A stretch of 64,000 nucleotides of DNA from contig JBCAQO010000007.1 of assembly GCA_039111635.1 (NCBI GenBank), forward strand, positions 1,984,001-2,048,000, read 5' to 3'. The notes beneath the pieces were generated by a model. That model had not been told where the DNA came from. It was given only the letters and a program-made list of their open reading frames with translations, and ran no database searches. Within the stretch, counting starts at the first letter, position 1; each line of letters begins with the position of its first letter. The translations under genes and the position numbers were made by a program. Of this stretch, positions 10,957 to 21,770 are shown piece by piece. Source of the stretch: Heterobasidion occidentale. Lineage: Eukaryota > Basidiomycota > Agaricomycetes > Russulales > Bondarzewiaceae.

Positions 10957-12666
10957 ATGTCCTCGGGGTCAACCACTGTCGAACCGAGGTGCTTCGAGAC
11001 TACTTTATTGCTAGCACTGCTGATAACACGTCTGGCAGCAGCGCCGAACGAAGAGACACAACGCCTGTGCCTGAAACAGCGACGAGAAAACGCCCGCTCT
11101 CGAGTGGAAGCGACGATGAGGTTGACAGAAAACGGCCGCGACCACAGGAGTTGTCGCGTATTGACTCATCATACCTTGACTGGACGAACCTCATAAGCCC
11201 TGCCATCACACCCTTGAGCAGCTCCGTTCGTCCTTGCTTTCAATTTTTGATAGTTACCGATAGCGCTTACCCACTTTATCTTAGTTTGATCGTTCAGAAA
11301 GAAATTCAGATTCAGGACCAGGCAGAGCACTCACTCGACGCTCATCAAGACGATCATTGAGCCGTACCGCATCGATGGTCGACGTGTCTCGTGCCGGTAC
11401 ACCGTTCTCCCAGGCTACGTTGAGCGCCATCAACACCATCGCTTACTCAACCCCGCCGAGCTCTTACCGCTCGCCGTCGCTCCCTCCACCATCGGCTCCA
11501 GATACCTCAGCCAACAAGTACCTCAGGAATGGAAAGATCACCGTCGATTTTTCGGGGGTTACAGATTCGATGCTAGGAGCGACTTGGCCCGTTAGTTGGT
11601 CTCAAACAAACATTCTGGTGTTTGGGCGCGGGAACCGAGTCAACATCAAAAACTTGGCCACGAACGAAGATATCGTTGGACTGGCCAAAGTCAAGGACCA
11701 TCATGGCTTCCTACGTCTCCTTGATTGTGGCGGCGAAGACTATCCTCACACAATGGCGCTCTCGACATCCAAGGGCCTTGTGCAGGTCTGGGACCTAGCT
11801 GCTCAAAAGATGACAACGAGCTGGTGGACGAAGCCAGTCACAGCGATGAAATGGAATGGCCCCGTTTTGACCGTGGGAGGAGAGAAGGGGTCGATCAGAC
11901 ACTTTGACACCAGGATCAAAGAGACGGCCAAAATGAAGGAGCAGAACAAGAAGGTGCTGCGGCACCAGTCGATGATCTCTGCCCTTGCCTGGCACCACGA
12001 GGGGAAAATTTTGGCGAGTGCAGACAACGGTGGCACTGTGTACTGCTGGGATGCGCGCCAAAATGCGCCTTTGGATGTTGGCGATCTCATTCAGAGGAGG
12101 AGGAAGATGCAACACATTGGGGCTGTCAAGGTAAAATTTCTCGCTTTACGGTATGCTACCTATCTGACACTGGCATTCAGGGTCTTGCTTGGTGTCCGTG
12201 GTCTTCTTTGAAAATGCTAGCCACGGGCGATGCCGTGCCCAACGGAACAGGGACCATCAGGTTATGGAATGTCACAGGGTCAACATCCCAGAATCCTAAC
12301 CCGGATGTCCTGGAGCTCGATGCTCAAATCACGTCGCTTCATTGGTCCACCCAGTGCAAAGAATTATTGAGCACACATAGCACGGGCAAGGTTGTAGATG
12401 CAACCACATCCGTGGCAACCCCAACATCTTCCCAGTCGTCCGGAATGGCCAATTGCGTCGCCGTTCATTCCTACCCGACCCTCGCGCGCGTTAAAACTGA
12501 ATACCCCGCAACATCAGCTATTGCTGGAAGTGTCATGAGCCCCAATGGATTGAAGATAATTTTTGCTGTTCCTGAGGATAAGCAGTTGAAGGTTTGGGAC
12601 GTTTGGGGAAAAAAGAAGGAATTGAGGAGGCAGCGCAGCGTGGTAGAACCTAACGGGATTCGGTAA
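10957..12666 (+). CDS. Cdc20/Cdh1-like WD40 protein, copy 1
   Basis: Predicted 515-residue protein from exons 10957-10988, 11042-11225, 11285-12130 and 12181-12666. After a basic, Ser-rich N-terminus comes a WD40 propeller with APC/C-activator landmarks: blades ending VQVWDLAAQ and VYCWDAR, the block GLAWCPW, CKELLSTHS, and a C-terminal Asn-Gly-Ile-Arg that resembles the Ile-Arg tail with which Cdc20 and Cdh1 dock on the APC/C. The usual C-box is not intact here; only FDR is seen where DRFI would be expected. The intron before GLAWCPW sits at the same place as in the next gene, so the two are tandem duplicates. A cell-cycle or meiosis-specific APC/C activator role is inferred. Confidence 0.8.
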
Positions 12667-13030
12667 TGTTGTAAGTTCGAGTCGTATGTGTCGTCTTTTT
12701 TATTTTTTATTCCGTTTGTCGCACTAGCATGTATGTGAAGTAGTTTGGCATTGTCATTTTTTTCTCGCTATCCGATCATCTTCAACAGGGATCAAACACG
12801 GAGAGCCTCGGGAGTAGAGCGTTTGTTTGGCAACAGCTTCTGATCCTAACAATGGATCACGTGGTGGTCTCACTCAACAGGTAGACGTAGGTAGACGTCC
12901 TCCAAGTCGGGAACACCCCTTCTCTTTGTACTAAGTATTACATCCTATGTCAGAGTACGTCGCCTCAACATCTACAAGATGATGGAACTAAAACTTGAGC
13001 TCCAGTATTGTTCAACAGGCTGGCCCAGCT
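12667..13030. other. Spacer between the two WD40 genes
   Basis: A T-rich 3' UTR-like segment (TTTTTTATTTTTTATT around 12697) is followed by the promoter of the second copy. No gene is present. Confidence 0.5.
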
Positions 13031-14606
13031 ATGGAGTGCAAGACACCCACCAGAAAGCGACGTTCGCGGGTCGCGATCTCCAACGAGTTCTCGACGAAGA
13101 AACAACGCCTATCGACTATAGGTACTATAGACATCACTCCCGATCACGCTCATAGGGGAGAGTATGTCAATCACAATACAGAACCGAGGGTAAGCTTGTA
13201 TATGGCTGACCGTTTGAAGCAGCTTACATTTTCATGACCCTTACATTAGGCTGACCGCTTTATCACTGTTCGTCCCGACATTCTATTCCCTATAGACACT
13301 ACTCCCCGCACACAGCGAATTGCGAATGTTCTTGGTCTGGCGAATGACCGCTTTCTCAACTTTACGGACACAACGAACACATCTGATGGACGGATGATGA
13401 ATGCTCTGCGGCGTAGTGCCTCTCAGCTCTTCCATACCCCGAAAACAGTCCATGTCACTTCTGCACTTGCTCATCTAGGCAAACGGCGACAGTTTATTCT
13501 CGCGCTCGATGGTCCTGGCATTCCGCAGGACCCATGGGCATACCCTCTTGCATGGTCCAGCAACAACGTGATCGCTGTCGCGTGCGGGCCAGATGTATAC
13601 TATCAGAATCTTGACACACGACAGATTGCCCATCTTTGTAGCCTTCAACGACCAACCATGGGTCGCATTCGTGCCCTCGAATTCGCGAGAGGGGACAGAT
13701 CGAATTTGCTGTGCATGGGAACGACGACGGGTTCCGTCCAAATTTGGGACGCAGAAACGCGGCAACGCGTGCGGCAGTGGCCCAATACTGACTGGATGGG
13801 CTTGACAGCCATCAGCTGGAAGGGACACGAATTTATGGCTGGTAGAAACGATGGGAAACTCCTGCTCTATGACAGTCGAACAGAAGATGCAGTGCACAAG
13901 CTTTCGGGGCATAAGGGCGATGTTTATGGGTTGCAATGGAGTACTGACGAACGATCCCTGGCAAGCTCAGACAGGAAGGGCGTCGTGCACGTCTGGGATG
14001 CACGTAACATGCGGAGCGAAAACACAAAATGGTTCGCAAAAATGAAACATCGTAGTCCTGTCAAGGTGCGTGTTTGCCTTCATACATGGAGCTTTTTTGC
14101 TTAGACCCCATACCCATTATATCAAGGCCTTGTCCTGGTGCCCTTGGAAACCTGATCTTCTTGCCACAGCCGGAACCTATCCGGACGGAGAGATTAAAAT
14201 ATGGAGAGTATCATCCCCATCTTCCGCACCATCGCCAACGCCTCTCCATACTATCGCCCTGGACAGCTGTATCTTCTCCTTACATTGGTCACCCCATTCC
14301 AAGGAGCTTCTAAGCACACACGGTCTATCATGGGAGTCCTCCAAGGCAATGTTGCCGTCTATCATCAAACCAATCCCGTCTCCGCTCACGAATTCCGTCA
14401 CGGTTCATTCGTATCCCGCGTGCAAGAGGCTTGTCAGTGTCCCCGCACACACTGGGACCGTAGGACAAAGTTGTTTGAGCCCAGATGGGACGATGGTGTT
14501 TACTATCTGTTACCGGGAGGAGGCCATGAAAATGTGGAAAGTTTGGGGGCGTCCGGAGGTGAAGGAGCAGGGTCAAAGTGTCACTCGGCGCTTCAGTCTT
14601 AGATAG
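13031..14606 (+). CDS. Cdc20/Cdh1-like WD40 protein, copy 2
   Basis: Predicted 484-residue protein from exons 13031-13189, 13250-14065 and 14127-14606, all phase 0. Exon 2 opens with ADRFITVRPD, which fits the C-box (DR-Y/F-I-x-x-R) used by APC/C activators. The propeller carries VQIWDAETRQ, VHVWDARN, the ALSWCPW block and SKELLSTHG, all Cdc20/Cdh1-like. The protein ends Phe-Ser-Leu-Arg, one conservative change from the Ile-Arg tail. The basic N-terminus (CKTPTRKRRSR) resembles a nuclear localisation signal. It shares the last intron position with copy 1. An APC/C substrate-adaptor role is inferred; which stage of the cycle cannot be told. Confidence 0.82.
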
Positions 14607-15279
14607 ATGTTGGCTCTGAGGATATGTAATTTACGTCTGTACTGTAGGGCTTCTTGTAGTATCTGTACACTGCACGTAGATAAGCTAGCGTGGACTTTCA
14701 CTGCAGCCAAAAGCACCTCGTGCACGCCTACGCAGCCTAGTCCAGAGTTTCTGTGGAGCTCCCGTGGATAATCTCGTGTGAGGGGTTAGGATCCGAGATT
14801 GGCTTGAGATTAACCCTCATTAACCTAGGTCATTTACCCCGACGAGATTCCCCGCACACTATAGCTCGCGAGCGCCGTTGCCCGTTCGTGTCTCACGTAG
14901 GTAGTATTCGGCGACGATGGTGAGGTGTATTATTGTCGTTGCCCGCGGGCCTGGTGCAGCATGTACAACTGAGCTACGCAGGGACTCGGTTGGACGCGCC
15001 TCGCGCGGTCCCTTTGATTGCCCCCGCGTCAGCTCGCTCGTGTAAGTTCACACCTAAATAGCCCGGAATTCGGGCAGTGTGAAGGGATAGATGAGACGTT
15101 GCTTTCGACATCAATAATTTGAGAGCGGTCCTGTTCTATCCTTTGTTACATCGACGTCTGAAACGATGGGACCCACTCTCGTCGGTGTGTTAGATCGCGT
15201 ACATACATTGAGGATCTGTGGGAGAACATAAAAGTGCGCTGTGCTGTGCTGCAGCCCGCGGTTCCCTACTGATCACCTA
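14607..15279. other. Intergenic region
   Basis: This is the 3' flank of the second WD40 gene and the 3' flank of the F-box pseudogene on the other strand. No open frame, repeat or RNA gene could be supported. Confidence 0.5.
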
Positions 15280-16882
15280 TTAGTACTCTCGGGACGGGAA
15301 TTGAGCACGGGAATCCACGTTGACAGTAGGCACGATGGCTTCAAACCTCTCTATCCGTTCCTTCTGCACCTTGCAACGCAAAAGCTTCAGCGTCTCGAGC
15401 GGTGCTTTCAGCGTGCGAGAAGCGAGTGCTCCCACAAGGCTCTCGTTCCTGACATATCGGCGTGGATGTTTATGTCCCTGATCACCAAGGTCTACAATGC
15501 CGGGAATAACAGAGTCGGCCTTTCATCTGACGGCTCGCCCGCACTCGACTCTATCCTGAGCGAGCTGACGAGGTGCCTGGCCGCCACGCCCTGCACGTTG
15601 ACCGTCTCCACGCCCTGCACGGGACGGAGCATTTCCTGCCAGTGCTGTGGCCGGAACCAGCTCTCGGGGCCCGAGTCCACTGACAGCTCTCGTAGCCCGC
15701 CGAGCGGAATCATGGCGTAGAAGGCCTCCACTAGCTCGCGGATGATCGCGCCGCTACTCGATGAAAAATAAATGGCAACGTCAAGAGGCAGAGCGCTGGA
15801 TGGGGCCCTGCGCGCTTCGAGTGGCCCGAGGGAAAGCCTGATGGCCGCGTCCGACGTGATGGATATGGCGAGATGCTCGATAGTGTGCATCGCGGCTGCC
15901 GCAGCGACCCGCCTGGCCATGAATGGGACGAGCAGCTGGCAGTCCTGGCCGGTGTCTGGAAGAGAGGAACAGGTCATCTGGACCGAGGCGTGGGCGGGAA
16001 GATCGAGGATGGTTGCAAGCCAGTGACAGCCGTCTAGCGGGCCTTTGAGACTCAGCGCTTCGAGGCGCGGGAAGGAGACGCTGCGAGAGGTGCTCATCAA
16101 GGCAGGGCTAGGCGACGGCAGGGGTCCGACATGTAGGACCTCGAGAGCCGGTAGTCGCTCGAGGACGTCAAGCAGCTCATCGCAGGTGTATGTCGGTGAC
16201 AACTCGATGGCGGGAAGCCATATCGCGTGCGTGCAAATCTTCAGCGAGACGAGGCTGGCCGCGAACATGGCGTGATTCGGGGGACGTAGTAGTTGACGAG
16301 CCAAACGTGGCGCAGGCGCGGGGTCGTGTGTGCAAAAAGGTCTGCAGGACAAGGCAGCGTGCTCGTGCTACTACAGTAGATCTTTACAGATTGGTTGAGG
16401 CGTGCGAGGACCGAGATCACGTCGCTCGGATCGCCACGATTGAGCTGGAGGTGCCGCACGCGGTCGATGTGCTCGACGACGTAGTCCAAGAGCGGCATGC
16501 GGTTTGCGTCCGTGGACACGTCCACGGGCGCCTGGCGGGCGCGACGCACCATGTCCAGAGCCCATTGGACGCCGAGTGGCTCGCTGGCAATCTCCGTCCA
16601 GAGACGCGGATGTGCGATCGCTGCAGCGCGTCAACGCCCGCACACATGTGTCACCGGTACGATCCAGGCGAGTCGAGCATACGCCGGCACCCTGTCCCAT
16701 GATGCGACGATCGGAGTGATGGGCGAGACAAAGATGTGTGTGAGTATTTCTAGGGGAGGAGAATGGACATGAGAGGGCCCAGAGGCTGCGCTGGTGGTCT
16801 GCGAGCCAGGGCTGGAGAACAAGTCTGCAACCTGAGGCTTGGATGGCAGCCGTGGAACGGTAGGAGTGGTTGTGCTGGGCAA
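15280..16882 (-). pseudogene. F-box/LRR-type gene, decayed
   Basis: A minus-strand F-box protein gene of the large basidiomycete family. The F-box (SPPLEILTHIF ... VTHVCGR) lies at about 16770-16634. The frame then meets TGA at 16633-16631 exactly where the family has Trp (VCxRWR) and continues unbroken with AIAHPRLWTEI. A frame change occurs at the C5 run near 16279-16283. TAG at 15494-15492 interrupts the frame between LLFPAL and TLVIRDI. A further shift near 15440 leads into the classic C-terminal segment (KVQKERIERFEAIVPTVNVD, stop at 15280). The LRR-like middle (LPALEVLHVG, FPRLEALSLKG) is intact. The start codon is unresolved. Four independent lesions make sequencing error unlikely. Confidence 0.75.
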
Positions 16883-17015
16883 AATAAGAAATGGCTTGGA
16901 TGGACTGCATTGAGAGAGAATTGTGCACTTGCCTTGAGAGTGTATTAGGCATATTTCTCAGTCCTCCTTCGTAAGGAAGATGTGGGCTGCCGGAACGTGG
17001 AGGAGAAGGGCATTA

Positions 17016-17111
17016 GTGACTCTCAGTAAAACGGAAATTCAAGTGAACGTCAAGCTCAGTCAAAAAATTGGTATTTTGTCATGTATCCATCATGAAAGCA
17101 GTGCAGAAGTC
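17016..17111 (+). repeat. Left terminal inverted repeat of outer element
   Basis: Matches the reverse complement of 60517-60614 over about 95 bp with roughly a dozen differences, including the motif GTGAACGTCAAGCTCAGTCA. Confidence 0.7.
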
Positions 17112-17150
17112 GTGTGAAACTCGTGTCCGATTTTGGCAGTTTATGACTTG

Positions 17151-17217
17151 CTAATCGGTCTGTGCCTTAGAGTGTGCGCGCAGCTGATAAGTAGGCACAT
17201 CGGCACCCTCTTCCGAG
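17151..17217 (-). repeat. Split repeat B2, left half
   Basis: Same sequence as the first 67 bases of B1 (19743 onward), beginning CTAATCGGTCTGTGCCTTAG. Its last eight bases CTTCCGAG are the target duplication of the hAT-like insertion. Confidence 0.8.
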
Positions 17218-19271
17218 GGGAACGGCTGAACGGGGAGAGAACAGTCTATTAGACCAGTAGACAATGGACTTTGGGACCAGTGGATAATAGACTTTTGAGC
17301 TTGTAGACCTCAAAATATTGTAGACTTTGGGACTTTGGGAGCGGCGCAGGGCCGGGGGTACCCAGCTTCTCCGGAGATCCAAATAATGCTAAATAAATAA
17401 ACCTCCTCCGGACCTCGGACTGATACAGAATCAAGAAATCTGATTTATTGCCAGGTAATGCACATATGGAAGGCAAGTTCGCACATCTCAAGAAAATACA
17501 ATATGTTTGACTTACAACAGACCAGAAAGATAGCAATGTGACGAGTACATCAGTATGATGATCCACAATTCACGTCCATGACCTGAGACCCTATCGCCAC
17601 CCTGTGTCCCATTCACGCAGGTGAAGAGTTCATGCTCACATATATGATTGCTGGCATGGACGCAAGGATGCAGCGGATAGCGGTGAAGGTGGTGGTGGGT
17701 GGGGGAGCGGGCTTGAGCCTAGGCTGATAGATAAAGTTGATGGCAAGTGATTGCGCGGCAGAGGCGTGCTAGTGTGTGATCGCGGCACAGATGTTTGTAC
17801 TGGAGGTGCTAGAGCAAGGGGGTCTGTATGAGATATAAATGGCAAACTGTGACACCGTCATGCGCTGCTTGGGCGTGCTGGGCGAGTGGGCGGCATTTGT
17901 TGCGTGGGCAGAGGCAGGATGCACCGGGGATAAGAGGGCGTGCTTGGGAGGAGAGGGTGCGACGACCAGGATTAGGAGAGCACACTGGGAACGAGGGCAC
18001 GCGCTGGGGATGAGAGCGCGTGCTGGGGATGAGAAGGCATGCTAGCCAGGAACGACAGAGCGCACTGAGGACGAGGGTGTACACAGGGAATCAGAGGGCG
18101 CGCAGGGGATCAGAGGGCACGCCGGAGACAAGAGAGCGTGCTGAGGACGAGAGGGTGCACTAAAGACAAGAACGCACGCCAGAGACGAGAACGTGTGCTA
18201 GCCAGGGACGACAGAGCGCACTGAGAATGAGAGGGCATGGTAGGGACAAGAGGGCACAGTAGGGGCAAGAGGGCGCAACAGCTAAGGTTGCGAGAGCACA
18301 CTGGGGATGAGGGGGCGCGCCGAGGACAAGAAAATGCGCTGGCCAGGGACAACAGAGCGCACTGGAGATGAGAGGGCATGCAGGGGATGAGAGAGCATGC
18401 AGGGGATGAGAGGGCGCGCAGGGGATGAGAGGGCGTGCAGGGGATGAGAGGGCACGCAGGGGATGAGAGGGCGTGCAGGGGATGAGAGGGCATGCCAGAA
18501 ACAAGAGGGCGCGCTGGAGACAAGAACGCACGCCGGCAAGGAACAGCATATTGTGCTGAGGACGAGAGGGTACGCTAGGGACGAGAGGGCACGCTAGGGA
18601 CAAGAGGGTGCACCGGGGACGAGAAAGCACCACGGGCAGGGATGAGAGAGCGTACCAGGGTCAAAAAAACGCGCCAGGGATGAGAGGGTGCACCTATGAT
18701 GAGAAGGCACGTTAGTGTGAGGGGTGGGTGGGGAAGCCGGAGGTGTTTGAGCAGTGGGCAATGGCGACAGCAATGCACGCTTCGAGGCACAAACAGCACA
18801 TCCCTCATCAATGTTAATATCACATCATTATTGACTACTCTACACTCTATGCCCTAAATTGCTCCATCTAAACCTCCAAAAATTTCCTCCCAAAAAGAAA
18901 GAAAAAGAAAAACGCACTACGAAGATCCTCTCAATCAGAAACTTCCCCTGCAGCCTCCACCCACTCCGTAACTGCTTTCACAAACATCAAGGTGTTCTCA
19001 GAGATGATGCGGGCGTCATGTGGTGTCATCGGCGCTTCGCGCGAGGCTGAGGATAGAGAGAGATGGAGGCAAGGTGGAGGATGAGGTGGAGGAGACAAGG
19101 AGAAAGCAGCGCCGCCGGGGGAGCGGCACACTGCCGGACGCGACGGCCCAGAAGGTATGAGATAATCAACCCGCAGTTTGGTCTACGTGTCCACAAGTCT
19201 CAAGTCTATTGGTCTATAATTGCAAGGTCTATTGGTCTAATAGACTACCCTCTCACCGTTCAGCCATTCTG
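17218..19271. mobile_element. hAT-like non-autonomous DNA transposon with internal minisatellite
   Basis: A 2054-bp insertion in the B2 repeat. Flanks are CTTCCGAG (17210-17217) and CTTCTGAG (19272-19279), an 8-bp target duplication with one mismatch, and the uninterrupted site is preserved in B1 at 19802-19809. The ends are inverted repeats of about 45 bp: GGGAACGGCTGAACGG on the left against CAGAATGGCTGAACGG (reverse complement) on the right, followed by shared GTCTATTAGACCA motifs repeated subterminally. An 8-bp duplication, short TIRs and subterminal repeats fit the hAT superfamily. No transposase frame is present, and most of the middle is a 19-bp tandem repeat. Confidence 0.72.
17930..18720. 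repeat. 19-bp minisatellite inside the hAT-like element
   Basis: Units like GCAGGGGATGAGAGGGCGT repeat with exact 19-bp spacing at 18383, 18402, 18421, 18440, 18459 and 18478, and in degenerate form across the whole interval (about 40 units). Because 19 is not a multiple of three and the unit has no stop on the minus strand, all three minus frames stay open there. Those frames are not genes. Confidence 0.85.
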
Positions 19272-19336
19272 CTTCTGAGGGTGCCAAAAAACAAGATAAT
19301 ATTTTGTGACGTGTGATAGACGAAGGCCACGTCGTA
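19272..19336 (-). repeat. Split repeat B2, right half
   Basis: Continues B2 after the hAT-like element: GGGTGCCAAAAAACAAGATA through GGCCACGTCGTA, matching 19802-19865 of B1. The 66 bases up to A2 (19337-19402) are unassigned. Confidence 0.8.
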
Positions 19337-19402
19337 GGTAACTATGGGAAGGGTGGGAGGGTAAAAGTATTGTATATTGCTATCGAGGCAATCGTACAGG
19401 GA

Positions 19403-19742
19403 TGGTCAATAAACATCTTACAGAGAAAGCGAGCAAACACAAACCTGGCAAGGTGATCGTAAGGGTGAAGACTCGACTGCAGTCAAGTTCACCGCTTATA
19501 TCGACCCCGCCATGACAAAAGCGGTCATCCGCTTCTCTGTCATCTGTGACTGAACAGTCACGACAGAGTGCAGAGCTCTTGCCGGTGGTTTGTCTGGTGT
19601 GTGCGGCACTGATCCCGACGCGGTGGGCGAATGCGGCTCTGGCGAGAGCTGAGAGAAACACAGCAGCGGCTGTGTTGGCGGTGTACGCTTACTGCAGGCG
19701 GCGTGACCGATTAGACACATGTAAACAATGGTTTAAACACGA
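19403..19742 (-). repeat. Split repeat A2 of YR retrotransposon
   Basis: Near-identical to 60007-60348 in the same orientation, with about nine differences, nearly all transitions. It directly abuts B1 at 19742/19743. Confidence 0.82.
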
Positions 19743-19865
19743 CTAATCGGTCTGTGCCTTAGAGTGTGCGCGCAGCTGATAAGTAGGCACATCGGCACCC
19801 TCTTCCGAGGGTGCCAAAAAACAAGATAATATTTGTAACGCGTGATAGACGAAGGCCACGTCGTA
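19743..19865 (-). repeat. Split repeat B1 of YR retrotransposon
   Basis: A 123-bp repeat matching B2. It has no hAT insertion, so it serves as the empty-site reference. Confidence 0.82.
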
Positions 19866-19932
19866 AAAGTCGTAGTGTTGGTGTAGGAATAGGAGGGGTG
19901 GGCTGGAGGTGAGGATTGGAAAAAGGAGATGG

Positions 19933-20703
19933 TCAGAGTCGGTTGAAGGCGGGAGAGCTGTGAAGCAAAGCCTGTAATAAAATAGGATTTTTTCGAATAT
20001 AGACGCGAAAAGCGTCAGAGCTCCAGCGACCCAGAGCTTGTATGCAATCATCAGGCCATCCAGCGGAAGCAAAGAATGTTGCACCACCAGAATGAAGGGA
20101 ATGACCTGCATATGAAGAAGGGAGGAAGTGGTGGAGTCACTTGAGAAACCACGAACGGGTTGGTATGGAGCCATCTGCACGGATCCAAGGGGAGACTGTA
20201 AAGGAAATAGAGAGTGCGGGAGCGAAGATATTTTGAAAACCAAGAGAAGGGATTGGGTATGTTGTCTCGTTTTGTGATAACAACAGTGTTTCCTTCAAAA
20301 AACCGATCCGCTTTGTGTCCTGGTAGTGTGTAAGAAAACATATTTTGGAGCAAGCGTACAGATGAGCGCTTGTTAACTTTTCGAGGGTCACGTAGGGAGG
20401 AATTGTCAGATTGTGTTAATTCTCCCAGGCGATGTAATGCGAAGAAACTGCATAGTGTCAGGGAGATGAATAAAACATCATCGTGAGATGGGATAGGGTA
20501 GGCGTCGATCAGTGTGGACAAATGCTCGACGGCGAGAGGTTGTTTTTGAGAAGTTGGATTACTGAATTGTTTTTGTGCACCCGCAAGGGTACGTGAAACA
20601 AGCGCAGATTTTCGTGCAGCACGAACAGTGGGGAAAAATGGTTCAAGTTGATTTGATATGCCAGAGAGGTAGGAGTTGACAGAGCGGGGCTGAATATGGT
20701 GAC
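19933..20703 (-). pseudogene. Tyrosine recombinase (YR) remnant
   Basis: Integrase of the Ngaro/DIRS-like element, which would recombine circular cDNA into the genome. Minus-strand motifs in order: SVNSYLSGISNQLEPFFP (N-terminal domain end), LCSFFALHRLGELT (first catalytic Arg), YTLPGHKADRFFEG (catalytic Lys region), YAGHSLHSGGATFFASAGWP (HxxR box), then GRWSSDAFRVYIR with the nucleophilic Tyr and a stop at 19933. The HxxR box reads HSLH, so the second catalytic Arg is His. At least one frameshift separates the Lys region from the HxxR box. The N-terminus is cut off by the Gypsy-B LTR at 20704. Confidence 0.8.
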
Positions 20704-21292
20704 TGTTATGACTTGACCGATCGGGGCCCTTCGCGGCTGGTCTATCCGATTGGATCAAGCATCACATGCTAGGCGGCTCCACTACGGAGCGTACATCAAG
20801 GTATTCGGCATGTCCTTAGGAGCCGACCAGACCGATGGTTCTTCAAGACATCGGTAGAGGCTATATGAGAGGGACACGGGGCTCACGAGATAGGTACAGA
20901 GATAAAGGCATGCATTCACATGCCATGGGCTTAGGGCTCAGGGGTAAGCACCTCGTCGCACCATGATGGATCAGGGCGACTGGAGAAGTAAAAAGAGTAG
21001 GCACCGGCTGAGAGAGACGGCGACCACAGCTCTCCTAGGATGGAAATCTGGAGAAGCACACGGACTCTTACCCTATACCCTATACAGTATATAAGGCCCA
21101 TAGAATAGGCTGAGGATCTTCAGTCTATTCTCTTCGTTTCTAGACAGTCCCCACACCGTGTATCGTAGAGCCAATCATTTCCCTCCTGTATCGTTGCCCG
21201 GTACAGTCGAGACTTCGTCCGCCACTCAGTCCATCGTGCGACCTAGGGAAGAACCTGTTACTCTTGGGTTATCGAACGAGCAGTTCGTAACA
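20704..21292 (+). repeat. Gypsy-B 5' LTR
   Basis: Starts TGTTATGACTTGACC and ends CAGTTCGTAACA. TATA box TATATAA at 21088-21094; the predicted transcript start region AGTCTATTCT is at 21122-21131. The last bases form a CGAAC/GTTCG hairpin. Confidence 0.88.
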
Positions 21293-21304
21293 CTAGAATA
21301 GACT
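21293..21304 (+). promoter_or_regulatory. Gypsy-B primer-binding segment (self-priming type)
   Basis: AGAATAGACT at 21295-21304 is the exact reverse complement of AGTCTATTCT at 21122-21131, which lies 34 nt downstream of the TATA box in the LTR. That fits priming by the 5' end of the element's own RNA. Confidence 0.6.
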
Positions 21305-21770
21305 CGCTTTTGCCCCTACCTTGCACCACACTCCGCTTGCTGCCACACTCTTTCTCACAGCCCTCGTCGGTGGCATAGACCCCCACCGAAGAGAGTTACT
21401 TCACACACCCTGGAGCAAGACCTAGGCCTAGGATTCCCACCAGGCACTAGACGAACCCATAACCAACTTTGACAGAAAAATCGTCCTATCCATCAAAGAG
21501 AAAACCGCTGGTACTACTCTGACACCAATTGTCCAGCACCCCCAAACTTTGATAACTGCTCATACCGAGAAGGATGATACTTCTTCACAAGAGAAGACGA
21601 AACAGAAGCTGAGTGGGCTTGGGACGAAATAGCAGAAGACTGGGTAGAGCCACCCCAGTACAGAAACCCCGAACCGGTGATACGCTAGAGGTGGCTCTAA
21701 GTGCCGAGCACAACACTAAAACAACCTCTAAGGCAGGGGTGCTGGAGCTAGTTTCTGATAGACAAGGAAT
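21305..21770 (+). other. Gypsy-B 5' internal fragment
   Basis: Leader and possible gag start. A short frame around 21590-21690 reads WDEIAEDWVEPPQYRNPEP, which is gag-like in style but too short to assign. It is truncated where the antisense LTR begins. Confidence 0.45.

Noticed and set aside
16621..16645. A mini-intron that would remove the TGA in the F-box pseudogene
   Set aside because: It would be about 25 nt long, below any fungal intron, and the frame downstream is already the right one.
18110..18633. Pro/Ser/Cys-rich minus-strand proteins of 85-157 residues
   Set aside because: Produced by the 19-bp minisatellite, which has no stop codon in any minus frame.
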